A program made the position numbers and the translations under genes. From the NCBI GenBank assembly GCA_038141705.1, contig JAYQIQ010000004.1:1178001-1242000 (forward strand): DNA of 64,000 nt. Reading direction: 5' to 3'. The DNA is from Eutrophomonas brisbanensis. GTDB lineage: Bacteria; Pseudomonadota; Gammaproteobacteria; Burkholderiales; Eutrophovitaceae. Under the pieces are notes generated by a model that was not told the origin of the DNA, did no database searches, and was given only the letters and a program-made list of their open reading frames with translations. Position 1 is the first letter of the stretch. Each line of letters opens with the position of its first letter. Positions 54,515 through 63,820 of this stretch are shown piece by piece.

Positions 54515-54853
54515 ATGCTAAAGATTTTCAAAAGATGGGTGGTGTTATTAGTCTGGTGCTGTTTTTTTTCCTTTGGATGTAAAGTCTCTCCATACATTCA
54601 AGAAGTCAAGCAGGGGAATTTCATTGATGAGGCGATGGTGTCTAAACTGTCCTTGGGGATGCCCCAAGAGCAAGTAAGATTTATTCTTGGTGAGCCATTG
54701 GTGATCGATCCGTTCCAGCCAGATCGTTGGGACTATGTCTACATGTCGGGCAAAATAGGGGAAGTAAAGAGAGAAAAATCGTTTACCGTTTTTTTTAAGG
54801 ATGGGCTATTGGATAAGGTGGATGGCGACTTTGCCATTGGTGGGCCGAAGTAA
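54515..54853 (+). CDS. bamE: Outer membrane assembly lipoprotein BamE
   Basis: 112 residues. Lipoprotein signal with lipobox SFGC (C22), then the SmpA/OmlA fold: KLSLGMPQEQVRFILGEPLVIDPFQPDRWDYVYM, which contains the conserved G-P-x-x-x-D-x-F motif. Part of the BAM complex that inserts outer-membrane proteins. Confidence 0.95.
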   Translation: MLKIFKRWVVLLVWCCFFSFGCKVSPYIQEVKQGNFIDEAMVSKLSLGMPQEQVRFILGEPLVIDPFQPDRWDYVYMSGKIGEVKREKSFTVFFKDGLLDKVDGDFAIGGPK

Positions 54854-54915
54854 TTTCGGCCGAATGTGCCTCATGAATCAGCGAGTGGTGCCCTTGTTAA
54901 ACTTTGGGAAAAAGT

Positions 54916-55723
54916 ATGGAAATTATTAATGTAGTTGTAGCCGGTAGCTCCGGGAAGATGGGGACGTTCGTTAATCCGATCGGTTTCGGCTGATCCGAAT
55001 GTGAGGTTAGCTGCGGCTCTGGATCATCCATCGAGCCCAGCGCTAGGGCAAGATTCCGGAGCATCTTGTGGTCAACCGAATGGCGTGATGATTTCTGGAG
55101 ATATACAAGGGGCCCTAAATGGTGCGGATGTTTTGATTGATTTCACTCGACCAGAGGGAACCATGGAGCATATGAAACAGTGTATTGCATCCGGGGTAAA
55201 TATGGTCGTAGGTACTACGGGTTTCTCTCAGGATCAGAAGTCAGTAATCGAGAAAGCGAGCGAAAAGATCGCTATTGTGATGGCGCCAAATATGAGTGTC
55301 GGAGTTAATGTGGTTCTGGGTTTATTAAAAATTGGCGCACGTGCTTTTAGCGAGGGCTATGACATTGAGGTTGTAGAGTCTCACCACAGAAATAAGGTAG
55401 ATGCTCCCTCAGGAACTGCTCTTAAAATGGGTGAGGTTGTTGCCGAATCCCTTGGTTGGGACTTGAGTGAATGCGCTATCTTTTCCCGCGAAGGAAATAC
55501 AGGAGTCAGGCCAGATTCAAAGATTGGTTTCTCCACGATAAGAGGTGGAGACATAGTTGGTGAGCATACAGTGATGTTTGCTGGTGAAGGTGAGCGCGTG
55601 GAAATTTCTCACAAGGCGACAGATCGAGCCAATTTTTCGGCAGGTGCGATACGAGCTACCAAGTTTTTGAAGGGTAAGTCGTCTGGACTTTACGATATGT
55701 CCGATGTTTTAGGGTTGAGTTAA
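54916..55723 (+). CDS. dapB: 4-hydroxy-tetrahydrodipicolinate reductase, frameshifted
   Basis: Lysine/diaminopimelate synthesis. Removing one G from GGGG at 54960-54963 gives exactly 268 residues, with VVVAGSSGKMGRSLIRSVSAD as NAD(P)H loop split into two pieces by the indel. Other motifs: VVGTTGFS, APNMSVGVNV, catalytic ESHHRNKVDAPSGTA and GFSTIRGGDIVGEHTV. Continues the dnaJ-dapB-carAB type order. Confidence 0.94.
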
Positions 55724-55747
55724 AGGGCGCCCTAGCGACATATTTGT

Positions 55748-55777
55748 TTGATCGAGTAGGGGTGCGCGAGCTATAAT
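55748..55777 (+). promoter_or_regulatory. Putative promoter upstream of carAB
   Basis: TTGATC (55748-55753), 18-base spacer, TATAAT (55772-55777). The transcript would start near 55784, right at the base of a strong terminator hairpin. A second weaker -10 (TATATT, 55855-55860) lies after the hairpin and could drive carA directly. Confidence 0.5.
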
Positions 55778-55785
55778 ACGAGAAC

Positions 55786-55826
55786 AAAGCGGGGGGAAGG
55801 TATTTTCCCATCCCCCCGCTTTTTAT
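55786..55826 (+). terminator. Strong intrinsic terminator between dapB and carA
   Basis: AAAGCGGGGGGA and TCCCCCCGCTTT form a perfect 12-bp stem with a 13-base loop, running into TTTTT. It ends the dapB transcript and, if the promoter before it is real, also attenuates carAB. Confidence 0.9.
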
Positions 55827-55881
55827 ACGCGCTCGAAATTCATAAACATCTGATTATATTAATATTTTTTGAGGTTACTCA

Positions 55882-57034
55882 TTGGATCCCACTAAATTTC
55901 AACCAGCGTTGCTAGCCCTTGAGGATGGTACGGTTTTTAGGGGGATCTCTATCGGTGACGAGAGCGATGCGACTGGCGAGGTGGTTTTTAATACCGCGAT
56001 GTCTGGCTATCAGGAAATAGTCTCGGACGCCTCCTACAGAAAGCAGATCGTTACCTTGACCTATCCGCAGATTGGAAATGTTGGTTGTAACCTTGAGGAT
56101 ATGGAGTCAAAGGTAGCGCAGGCTGCTGGTTTGGTTATAAGAGATCTTCCCTTGCTCGCCAGTAATTTCCGAAGCCAATCTTCGTTAAGTGATTGGTTGA
56201 AATCACAAGCGGTACCTGCTATCGCCGGAATTGATACCAGAAAGTTGACGCGGATCTTACGCACTAAGGGATCTCAACGTGGATTTATAGCTTCCGGTGA
56301 GATGAGTGACGCGTCCGCTATTGAGAAAGCAAAGTCGTTTCCAGGACTATCTGGAATGGATCTGGCTTCAGTAGTGACGTGTGAAACGCCTTACCAATGG
56401 GTTGATCCCGAGTGGACGCTAAACTCGAGTGCGGGATCTAAAAAAACCTGATTCCAACGCGACACGAAAGAAGGTTGTTGCATATGATTTTGGGGTCAAG
56501 CACAACATCTTGAGAATGTTAGTGTCGAGGGGATGTGAAGTTACGGTTGTGCCAGCGCGTACTCCCTTTGAGAAGGTACTCGAGCAATCGCCTGATGGAG
56601 TTTTCTTGTCCAACGGGCCGGGTGATCCAGAGCCTTGCGATTACGCGATTCACGCGATACAAAAACTACTTGATGAGAACTTACCAATTTTTGGGATTTG
56701 TTTAGGGCACCAACTTCTTGCACTTGCGAGCGGTGCTAAAACGCAAAAAATGAAATTTGGACACCACGGGGCAAATCATCCTGTGAAGGATGTCCAATCA
56801 GGACGAGTATTTATAACGAGCCAAAATCATGGATTCCAGGTCGACGTAAATACGCTTCCGGAAACACTCAAAGTTACACACCTGTCTTTATTTGATGGAA
56901 GCCTACAAGGAATTGAAAGAACGGATAAGCCCGCATTTTCATTTCAAGGGCACCCGGAGGCAAGTCCAGGCCCCCATGATATTGGTTACCTTTTTGATCG
57001 ATTTGTTAAGCAAATGGATCTATATCAAAAATAA
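55882..57034 (+). CDS. carA: Carbamoyl-phosphate synthase small subunit, frameshifted
   Basis: Glutamine amidotransferase subunit. Starts at TTG 55882 with GAGG 8 bases upstream. Removing one A from the A7 run at 56440-56446 gives 383 residues (G-S-K-K-P-D-S-N). N-domain: ALLALEDGTVFRGISIG, FNTAMSGYQEIVSD; class I glutaminase: DFGVKHNILRML, LSNGPGDPEPC, catalytic Cys in FGICLGHQLLALA, SQNHGFQVD and FQGHPEASPGPHD. Operon with carB (18-base gap). Confidence 0.94.
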
Positions 57035-57052
57035 AGAACACATAGACACTGT

Positions 57053-60000
57053 ATGCCAAAAAGAAGCGATATCAAGTCCATATTAATCATCGGGGCGGGG
57101 CCGATTGTGATCGGGCAAGCCTGCGAATTTGATTATTCTGGAGCTCAGGCGTGCAAGGCCCTCAGGGAAGAGGGGTACAAAGTAATCCTAGTTAATTCAA
57201 ATCCCGCGACAATAATGACTGATCCAGAGCTCGCGGATGTCACTTACATCGAGCCGATTACCTGGGAAATGGTCGCCAAAATTATTGAAGCGGAACGACC
57301 TGATGCGCTGCTTCCAACGATGGGGGGTCAGACGGCTCTTAATACTGCTCTCGATTTGGCGAAGCATGGAGTGCTTGAGAAATTCTCCGTCGAAATGATC
57401 GGGGCGACTAAGGAAGCGATTGACAAGGCCGAGGACCGAGAGAAATTTAAAAAGGCAATGACCAAAATCGGGCTTGAAAGCCCTAGATCGATGATCGCTC
57501 ATAGCATGGAGGAGGCGTTCCAGGTTCAGGCAACGATTGGTTATCCAGCAATTATTCGGCCATCTTTTACTCTTGGTGGTACCGGTGGCGGAATTGCCTA
57601 CAACAAAGAGGAATTTATAGAGATCATCGAAAGAGGTTTGGATGCGTCTCCTACGAACGAGGTTCTCATAGAAGAATCTGTAATCGGTTGGAAAGAGTTT
57701 GAGATGGAAGTTGTCAGGGACAAAAGCGATAACTGCATCATTATTTGTTCGATTGAGAATTTGGATCCAATGGGAGTCCACACTGGAGATTCGATCACGG
57801 TTGCTCCAGCGCAGACATTGACTGACAAGGAGTACCAGATCATGAGGAATGCCTCGATCGCAGTGCTGCGAGAGATCGGGGTTGATACCGGTGGATCGAA
57901 TGTTCAGTTCGCGGTGAACCCAGACAATGGGCGTATGACTGTGATCGAAATGAATCCGAGAGTATCGCGTTCCTCCGCGCTTGCTTCTAAGGCGACGGGT
58001 TTTCCTATCGCAAAAGTCGCTGCAAAGTTAGCGGTGGGGTATACGCTTGATGAACTACAAAATGATATTACGGGTGGAAAGACACCGGCGTCGTTTGAGC
58101 CAAGCATTGACTATGTGGTGACGAAAATCCCTCGATTTGCTTTTGAGAAATTTCCTCAGGCAAATCCCCGTTTAACGACTCAAATGAAGTCCGTTGGTGA
58201 GGTGATGGCCATGGGGAGAAATTTCCAAGAGTCTTTTCAAAAAGCGCTTAGGGGCCTTGAAATAGGGATCGATGGCTTGGATCCGAGAACGTCTGATAGA
58301 GAAATTATAGAGGCTGAGATTCGGGAGCCTGGCCCTGAGAGAATCCTGTACGTTGCTGATGGTTTCCGCTCGGGCATGACGATTGAGGATATGTTTGAAA
58401 GCACCAAAATTGATCGATGGTTTCTTTCGTATCTCCATGATCTTGTACAAGATGAAAGCGCAGTTAGGGCCGCTGGGTTCGAAAAACTTGGGAAAGAGTG
58501 GCTATTTAGTTTGAAGAGAAAAGGTTTCTCGGACCGCCGTTTATCGGATTTGCTTGGCGTCCCAGAGGCAGATGTGAGAGATCGACGACACGAGTGGGGA
58601 ATTCGGCCAGTTTATAAACGTGTTGACACCTGTGCGGCCGAATTTGATACCAGCACTGCGTACATGTACTCGACTTATGATGAGGAGTGTGAGTCCGCGC
58701 CGTCTTCTAGAGAAAAAATCATGGTTCTTGGTGGTGGGCCAAACAGAATCGGACAGGGAATCGAGTTTGACTACTGTTGTGTACATGCATCTTTTGCATT
58801 GAGAGATGCAGGTTTCGAGACAATCATGGTTAACTGCAACCCGGAAACTGTCTCAACAGACTACGATACATCTGATCGTCTTTACTTTGAGCCGCTGACT
58901 CTCGAGGATGTACTCGAAATAGTATCAATCGAAAAGCCAAAGGGCGTAATCGTGCAGTATGGTGGGCAGACTCCTTTGAAATTGGCGAATGGGTTGGCGG
59001 CGCAAGGTGTCCCTATTATTGGGACAAGTCCGGAGATGATCGACTGTGCCGAGGATCGAGAGAAATTCCAAAAATTGTTGGGTGAATTGGGATTAAAGCA
59101 ACCTGATAATCGGACCGCGAGAGATCCTAAAGAAGCAATTGCATTGGCAGATGAAATTGGGTACCCACTCGTTGTTCGGCCGTCCTATGTTTTGGGTGGG
59201 CGAGCAATGGAGATTGTTCATCGCCAATCTGATTTAGAGCGGTATATGCGTGAAGCGGTCAAAGTTAGCAATGATAGCCCCGTGCTGCTTGACCGATTTT
59301 TGAATGATGCCACTGAGGTTGATGTGGATGCGATATCAGATGGAACCGATGTAATAGTCGGTGGAATCATGGAGCACATCGAGCAGGCTGGTGTGCACAG
59401 TGGAGATTCCGCTTGCTCACTTCCGCCGTTTAGCTTATCTCGCGAAATGCAAGATGAGCTTCGCCGCCAAACAGTCTTACTTGCGAAAGGGCTGAAAGTT
59501 ATCGGGTTAATGAATATCCAATTTGCGATAAAGGGGAGCGATGTTTATGTATTAGAGGTAAATCCCCGTGCATCACGAACTGTTCCCTACGTTTCGAAGG
59601 CAACGGGTAGGCCTTTGGCAAAAATCTCCGCCAGAGTCATGGCGGGGGAAATGCTCGGAGGGATGGGGGTGAACGAAGAGATCATCCCGAATTATTTTTC
59701 TGTCAAAGAGGCAGTTTTCCCATTCATTAAGTTTCCCGGAGTTGATACGATCCTAGGCCCTGAGATGCGGTCCACTGGTGAGGTGATGGGAGTAGGTCCT
59801 ACATTCCCAGAAGCTTTTGTAAAGTCACAGCTCGCGGCGGGTGTGAATCTGCCTTCGTCTGGAAAAGCTTTTCTTAGCGTTCGTAATTCTGATAAGTCGG
59901 CTGCAGTTGTGGTGGCAAAAGCGTTAGTTCAGGTTGGTTTCCAATTGGTCGCGACCAAGGGGACTGCCAAAGCGATTTCCGAAGCGGGATTGCCGGTTAC

Positions 60001-60259
60001 CGCTGTCAATAAAGTCGCCGAGGGGAGGCCTCACATTGTTGATATGATCAAGAATGGGGAGATAGCCATGATCATCAATACGGTCGATGATAGCCCCAGT
60101 TCGATTAAGGACTCCTACTCAATTAGGAGAACGGCCCTGCAAGGAAAAGTTACATACTTCACGACCATAGCAGGGGCAAAGGCTGCCAGTGCTGGGATCG
60201 CGTTATTGCAGAAGATGACCGTGTGTTCAGTGCAAGAACTGCATAAAACAATTCAGTGA
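57053..60259 (+). CDS. carB: Carbamoyl-phosphate synthase large subunit
   Basis: 1068 residues. Two homologous ATP-grasp synthetase halves: N-half GAGPIVIGQACEFDYSGAQACKAL and FTLGGTGGGIAY; C-half GGGPNRIGQGIEFDYCCVHA and SYVLGGRAMEIV; oligomerisation domain between; C-terminal MGS-like allosteric domain (SGKAFLSVRNSDKSAAVVVAKAL). Makes carbamoyl phosphate for arginine and pyrimidines. Intact despite its length. Confidence 0.98.
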   Translation: MPKRSDIKSILIIGAGPIVIGQACEFDYSGAQACKALREEGYKVILVNSNPATIMTDPELADVTYIEPITWEMVAKIIEAERPDALLPTMGGQTALNTALDLAKHGVLEKFSVEMIGATKEAIDKAEDREKFKKAMTKIGLESPRSMIAHSMEEAFQVQATIGYPAIIRPSFTLGGTGGGIAYNKEEFIEIIERGLDASPTNEVLIEESVIGWKEFEMEVVRDKSDNCIIICSIENLDPMGVHTGDSITVAPAQTLTDKEYQIMRNASIAVLREIGVDTGGSNVQFAVNPDNGRMTVIEMNPRVSRSSALASKATGFPIAKVAAKLAVGYTLDELQNDITGGKTPASFEPSIDYVVTKIPRFAFEKFPQANPRLTTQMKSVGEVMAMGRNFQESFQKALRGLEIGIDGLDPRTSDREIIEAEIREPGPERILYVADGFRSGMTIEDMFESTKIDRWFLSYLHDLVQDESAVRAAGFEKLGKEWLFSLKRKGFSDRRLSDLLGVPEADVRDRRHEWGIRPVYKRVDTCAAEFDTSTAYMYSTYDEECESAPSSREKIMVLGGGPNRIGQGIEFDYCCVHASFALRDAGFETIMVNCNPETVSTDYDTSDRLYFEPLTLEDVLEIVSIEKPKGVIVQYGGQTPLKLANGLAAQGVPIIGTSPEMIDCAEDREKFQKLLGELGLKQPDNRTARDPKEAIALADEIGYPLVVRPSYVLGGRAMEIVHRQSDLERYMREAVKVSNDSPVLLDRFLNDATEVDVDAISDGTDVIVGGIMEHIEQAGVHSGDSACSLPPFSLSREMQDELRRQTVLLAKGLKVIGLMNIQFAIKGSDVYVLEVNPRASRTVPYVSKATGRPLAKISARVMAGEMLGGMGVNEEIIPNYFSVKEAVFPFIKFPGVDTILGPEMRSTGEVMGVGPTFPEAFVKSQLAAGVNLPSSGKAFLSVRNSDKSAAVVVAKALVQVGFQLVATKGTAKAISEAGLPVTAVNKVAEGRPHIVDMIKNGEIAMIINTVDDSPSSIKDSYSIRRTALQGKVTYFTTIAGAKAASAGIALLQKMTVCSVQELHKTIQ

Positions 60260-60301
60260 AAAATTTATCTCAATAGGTAATAAATAAATTAGGCTCGAGG
60301 A

Positions 60302-60778
60302 ATGAACAAGGTACCACTCACAAAGACTGGCGCGGAGCAGTTAAAGCAAGAATTACATGCGCTGAAAACCATTGAGCGCCCAGCGGTCATTGCTGCAATT
60401 CAAGAAGCGAGGGCGCATGGGGACTTGTCTGAGAACGCTGAATACGATGCTGCGAAGGAAAAACAAAGCTTCATCGAGGGTCGTATCTTGGAGGTAGAGA
60501 GCAAATTAGCAAATGCACAAATTATCGACCCCTTGGAGATCGAGGCCGACGGGCGTTGCGTATTTGGTGCGACCATCATGCTTCTCGATTTGGAGACAGA
60601 AAAAGAGGTCACCTATCAAATTGTTGGCGATGATGAGGCGGATATCAAGCAGGGTAAGATTTCTGTTAGTTCGCCAATATCTCGAGCGCTAATTGGTAAA
60701 TATGAGGGCGATGTTGCGGAGGTCGAGGCGCCCGGCGGGATAAGAGAGTATGAGATTTTGGGAGTTAAATACGTTTAG
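60302..60778 (+). CDS. greA: Transcription elongation factor GreA
   Basis: 158 residues. N-terminal antiparallel coiled coil with LTKTGAEQLKQELHALK and the acidic tip HGDLSENAEYDAAKE that reaches the polymerase active site to cleave backtracked RNA; C-terminal FKBP-like domain (SVSSPISRALIGKYEGDVAEV). 42 bases after carB, likely same operon. Confidence 0.97.
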   Translation: MNKVPLTKTGAEQLKQELHALKTIERPAVIAAIQEARAHGDLSENAEYDAAKEKQSFIEGRILEVESKLANAQIIDPLEIEADGRCVFGATIMLLDLETEKEVTYQIVGDDEADIKQGKISVSSPISRALIGKYEGDVAEVEAPGGIREYEILGVKYV

Positions 60779-60789
60779 TCGAAGATAGT

Positions 60790-61071
60790 TTAAGCGTCTG
60801 TTGGTTTTTCTCTGTATATCACGCAAACTTTTCCGATCTCATTTATTTTAGTTGCCGATAACTCGTTGCACATCTCTTCTGTTATTTTTTTTCGGTCAAT
60901 ACGATCATCAATATTTATTTTTACCTTTATCAGCTCGTGAGCATCAAGCGCCTTTGAGGATTCGGTGAGGACCGCTTTCGTTAGGCCTTTATCTCCGATG
61001 ATGACAACGGGATTAAGATGGTGGGATTTCGCTTTTAAATCTTTTCGTTGCTTAGGGGTTAAGTGTTCCAA
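60790..61071 (-). CDS. yhbY: YhbY/CRS1-CRM RNA-binding protein
   Basis: 93 residues from TTG at 61071 (AAAGG upstream). Longer in-frame extensions run into rlmE on the other strand and lack similarity. KH-like CRM fold with LTPKQRKDLKAKSHHLNPVVIIGDKGLT and the loop GKVCVIYRE. Associated with 50S ribosome assembly. Divergent from rlmE, the usual arrangement. Confidence 0.93.
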   Translation of the reverse strand: MEHLTPKQRKDLKAKSHHLNPVVIIGDKGLTKAVLTESSKALDAHELIKVKINIDDRIDRKKITEEMCNELSATKINEIGKVCVIYREKPTDA

Positions 61072-61152
61072 TGTGCGACCTTTAGTTTCAATGGGTGTTG
61101 TGTATTTTATCTTTCTTTTGACTTCGGCTTGTGTTGAGTGTGAGGAGACGAA

Positions 61153-61758
61153 TTGAAAAAAACTTGGATGGAGGAGCATGTATCTGATCAGTTCGTAAAG
61201 CGGGCTGAGAAAGATGGCTGGCGTTCTCGGGCAGCCTACAAGTTGATTGAGATCCAAGAGGAGGAGAAATTTCTCAAACCCGGGATGGTGGTTGTTGATC
61301 TCGGGGCAGCCCCTGGAAGTTGGTCGCAAGTGGTATCCGAAATAGTGGGTGATAAGGGAAAGGTGTTCGCGCTCGATTTGCTGGAGATATCCCCCTTGCC
61401 CAGAGTTGAAATTATTCGTGGAGACTTCACCGCCGAGGAAGTTTTAATAGAGCTCGAGAAAATGCTGAACGGTAGCCAGGTCGACCTTGTAATTTCAGAT
61501 ATGGCGCCCAATATATCTGGGATAAAAGCGGTTGATCAGGCCAAATGGCTCGGGTTAGCCGAGTTAGCGTTTGAGTTTTGCCACGAAAATTTGAAACGAA
61601 ATGGATCGCTACTGGTCAAGTGTTTTGAGGGTAGTGGTACTCAGGGTTTCCGAGAGTCGCTTCGACAAGCCTTTAATAGCGTCAAAGTTAAGAAGCCAGC
61701 AGCCTCTCGAGATCGGTCTAGCGAGTTTTTTCTTTTTGCGAAGGGCAAAAAGGGTTGA
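61153..61758 (+). CDS. rlmE: 23S rRNA 2'-O-ribose methyltransferase (U2552)
   Basis: 201 residues from TTG 61153 with GAGGAG 6 bases upstream. SAM fold VVDLGAAPGSWSQV, catalytic K-D-K-E set with K in RSRAAYKL, D in SDMAPNISG, K in LLVKCFEGSG and E in SSEFFLFAKG. Methylates the A-loop, followed by ftsH as in E. coli. Confidence 0.96.
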   Translation: MKKTWMEEHVSDQFVKRAEKDGWRSRAAYKLIEIQEEEKFLKPGMVVVDLGAAPGSWSQVVSEIVGDKGKVFALDLLEISPLPRVEIIRGDFTAEEVLIELEKMLNGSQVDLVISDMAPNISGIKAVDQAKWLGLAELAFEFCHENLKRNGSLLVKCFEGSGTQGFRESLRQAFNSVKVKKPAASRDRSSEFFLFAKGKKG

Positions 61759-61857
61759 TGGCAGGTGTTTTTTATTAATAGGGTTTACAATCATATGTTT
61801 GGCAAAGTTTGATTGATTGTCGCTTTGCTCCATGAGTTGTAATGAGGGAGTTTCCTT

Positions 61858-63756
61858 TTGAATAATATGGTGAAAAATATAGCAATCTGGTTGGTCATAG
61901 CACTCGTGCTAATGACGGTGTTCAATCAGTTCAATGTGCGTAATCAACAGCAGTCGGCAGTACCGTACTCGAGGTTCATCCAAGAAGTGAAATCCGGGAA
62001 CGTAGCCGGGGTCACGATCGACGGGCGTGTGCTGAGCGTACAAAAGTCCGATGGCCAACGCTACACCGTTTATTCGCCAGCAGATCCGTGGTTGGTTTCA
62101 GACTTATTGAAGGCTGGGGTGGCAGTTGAGGCGAAACCAGAGGAAGAGCCTTCTTTGCTGATGAATATTTTTGTCTCCTGGTTCCCAATGCTATTGCTCA
62201 TAGGTGTATGGATATTCTTCATGAGGCAAATGCAGGGCGGTGGGCGCGGTGGCGCGTTTTCCTTTGGTAAGAGCCGAGCTAGATTACTAGATGACACAAA
62301 CAATGGAATTACCTTTGCCGACGTTGCTGGGTGTGAGGAAGCGAAAGAGGAAGTCTCCGAGTTGGTCGACTTTCTCAGAGATCCGAGCAAGTTCCAGAAA
62401 CTCGGAGGTCGGATCCCCAGAGGCGTTCTCATGGTCGGCTCTCCCGGTACGGGTAAAACACTCCTTGCGAAAGCGATTGCTGGTGAGGCTAAGGTTCCGT
62501 TTTTCTCTATCTCGGGTTCTGACTTTGTAGAAATGTTTGTCGGCGTTGGCGCAGCTCGTGTCAGGGACATGTTCGAGCAAGCTAAGAAACACTCGCCTTG
62601 TATCGTCTTCATAGATGAAATCGATGCGGTAGGTAGGCAGAGAGGTGCTGGGCTTGGAGGTGGAAATGACGAACGAGAGCAGACGCTAAACCAGTTGCTC
62701 GTAGAGATGGATGGTTTTGAAACCGGCTCTGGGGTAATTGTGATTGCTGCTACCAACAGGCCAGATGTATTGGATCCAGCTTTATTGCGACCTGGACGAT
62801 TCGATCGTCAAGTTGTAGTGCCGCTTCCTGACATTCGCGGTCGTGAGCAGATATTGATGGTACATATGAGGAAGGTACCCGCAGGCCCGGATGTCAAGGC
62901 AGACATTTTGGCAAGAGGAACCCCGGGGTTCTCTGGAGCGGATTTAGCGAATCTTGTAAACGAAGCTGCACTGTTTGCGGCCAGAGCCAACAAGCGTTTG
63001 GTTGATATGGATGATTTTGAGCGAGCTAAAGATAAAATCATGATGGGAGCCGAGCGTCGATCGATGGTGATGCCGGAGCACGAAAGAAAGAACACCGCTT
63101 ACCATGAGTCTGGGCACGCCGTTGTCGCCAGGTTGCTTCCGAAAACAGACCCAGTTCATAAGGTTACGATTATCCCCAGGGGGAGAGCGTTGGGTGTCAC
63201 GATGCAGTTGCCCCAGGAAGATCGTTACAGTATGGACAAGGAACAAATTCTTCAAAATATCTCCGTTCTATTCGGTGGGAGGATCGCTGAAGAAATTTTC
63301 ATGGATCAAATGACCACGGGAGCTTCGAACGACTTTGAGCGTGCAACCGATAGGGCTCGAAGAATGGTGACCCAGTGGGGTATGAGTGATGAGCTTGGTC
63401 CGATGGTTTACGGTGAGAATGAGGGCGAAATTTTCCTAGGTCGTTCGATAACGACACATAAGAATCTCTCCGAGGCGACGATGCAAAGAGTGGATTCTGA
63501 GATTCGAAGAATTGTCGACGACCGTTACGGATTAGCGAGACGGCTGATTGAGGAAAACCGAGATAAAGTTGAAGCGATGGCACAGGCATTGCTCGAATGG
63601 GAGACCATTGACGCCGATCAGGTAAACGACATTATGGATGGAAAGCCGCCACGGCCTCCGAAGCCCACTCAAAGGAATGACTCTAGTGACCAGACACCTG
63701 GTGCTGGGGCAAAGCCGTCACCAACTATAAAGCCTGCTGGTGAGGCTCAGGCATAA
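61858..63756 (+). CDS. ftsH: ATP-dependent zinc metalloprotease FtsH
   Basis: 632 residues from TTG 61858 (GAGGGAG upstream). Two transmembrane helices (~7-23 and ~100-119) around a periplasmic domain, AAA+ with Walker A GSPGTGKT (194-201), Walker B CIVFIDEIDAVG, SRH, and protease HESGH at 416-420. C-terminal Pro-rich tail. Degrades membrane proteins and regulators such as sigma-32 and LpxC. Ends in a terminator. Confidence 0.98.
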   Translation: MNNMVKNIAIWLVIALVLMTVFNQFNVRNQQQSAVPYSRFIQEVKSGNVAGVTIDGRVLSVQKSDGQRYTVYSPADPWLVSDLLKAGVAVEAKPEEEPSLLMNIFVSWFPMLLLIGVWIFFMRQMQGGGRGGAFSFGKSRARLLDDTNNGITFADVAGCEEAKEEVSELVDFLRDPSKFQKLGGRIPRGVLMVGSPGTGKTLLAKAIAGEAKVPFFSISGSDFVEMFVGVGAARVRDMFEQAKKHSPCIVFIDEIDAVGRQRGAGLGGGNDEREQTLNQLLVEMDGFETGSGVIVIAATNRPDVLDPALLRPGRFDRQVVVPLPDIRGREQILMVHMRKVPAGPDVKADILARGTPGFSGADLANLVNEAALFAARANKRLVDMDDFERAKDKIMMGAERRSMVMPEHERKNTAYHESGHAVVARLLPKTDPVHKVTIIPRGRALGVTMQLPQEDRYSMDKEQILQNISVLFGGRIAEEIFMDQMTTGASNDFERATDRARRMVTQWGMSDELGPMVYGENEGEIFLGRSITTHKNLSEATMQRVDSEIRRIVDDRYGLARRLIEENRDKVEAMAQALLEWETIDADQVNDIMDGKPPRPPKPTQRNDSSDQTPGAGAKPSPTIKPAGEAQA

Positions 63757-63777
63757 ATAAGCGTTATTACGTAACCT

Positions 63778-63807
63778 AAGGCTCGAGAGTGCTCGAGCCT
63801 TTTTTTA
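63778..63807 (+). terminator. Intrinsic terminator after ftsH
   Basis: AAGGCTCGAG, loop AGTG, CTCGAGCCTT: perfect 10-bp stem followed by TTTTTT. Separates ftsH from folP, whose ribosome site starts 4 bases later. Confidence 0.9.
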
Positions 63808-63820
63808 TATAGGGGATCTT

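Noticed and set aside
21519..56446. Programmed ribosomal frameshifting as explanation for the broken genes
   Set aside because: The genes are unrelated, shifts go in both directions, no common slippery site or downstream structure is seen, and thyA would need two events.
60790..61329. 179-residue version of YhbY
   Set aside because: The upstream part is antisense to rlmE and has no family similarity; TTG 61071 with AAAGG gives the normal length.
62070..62756. Long antisense frame (228 codons) opposite ftsH; similar ones opposite carB (57197-57781), dnaE (14142-14687) and fimV (30485-31018)
   Set aside because: Low-complexity Ser/Pro/Thr-rich translations lying wholly inside well-identified genes, without ribosome sites or family motifs.
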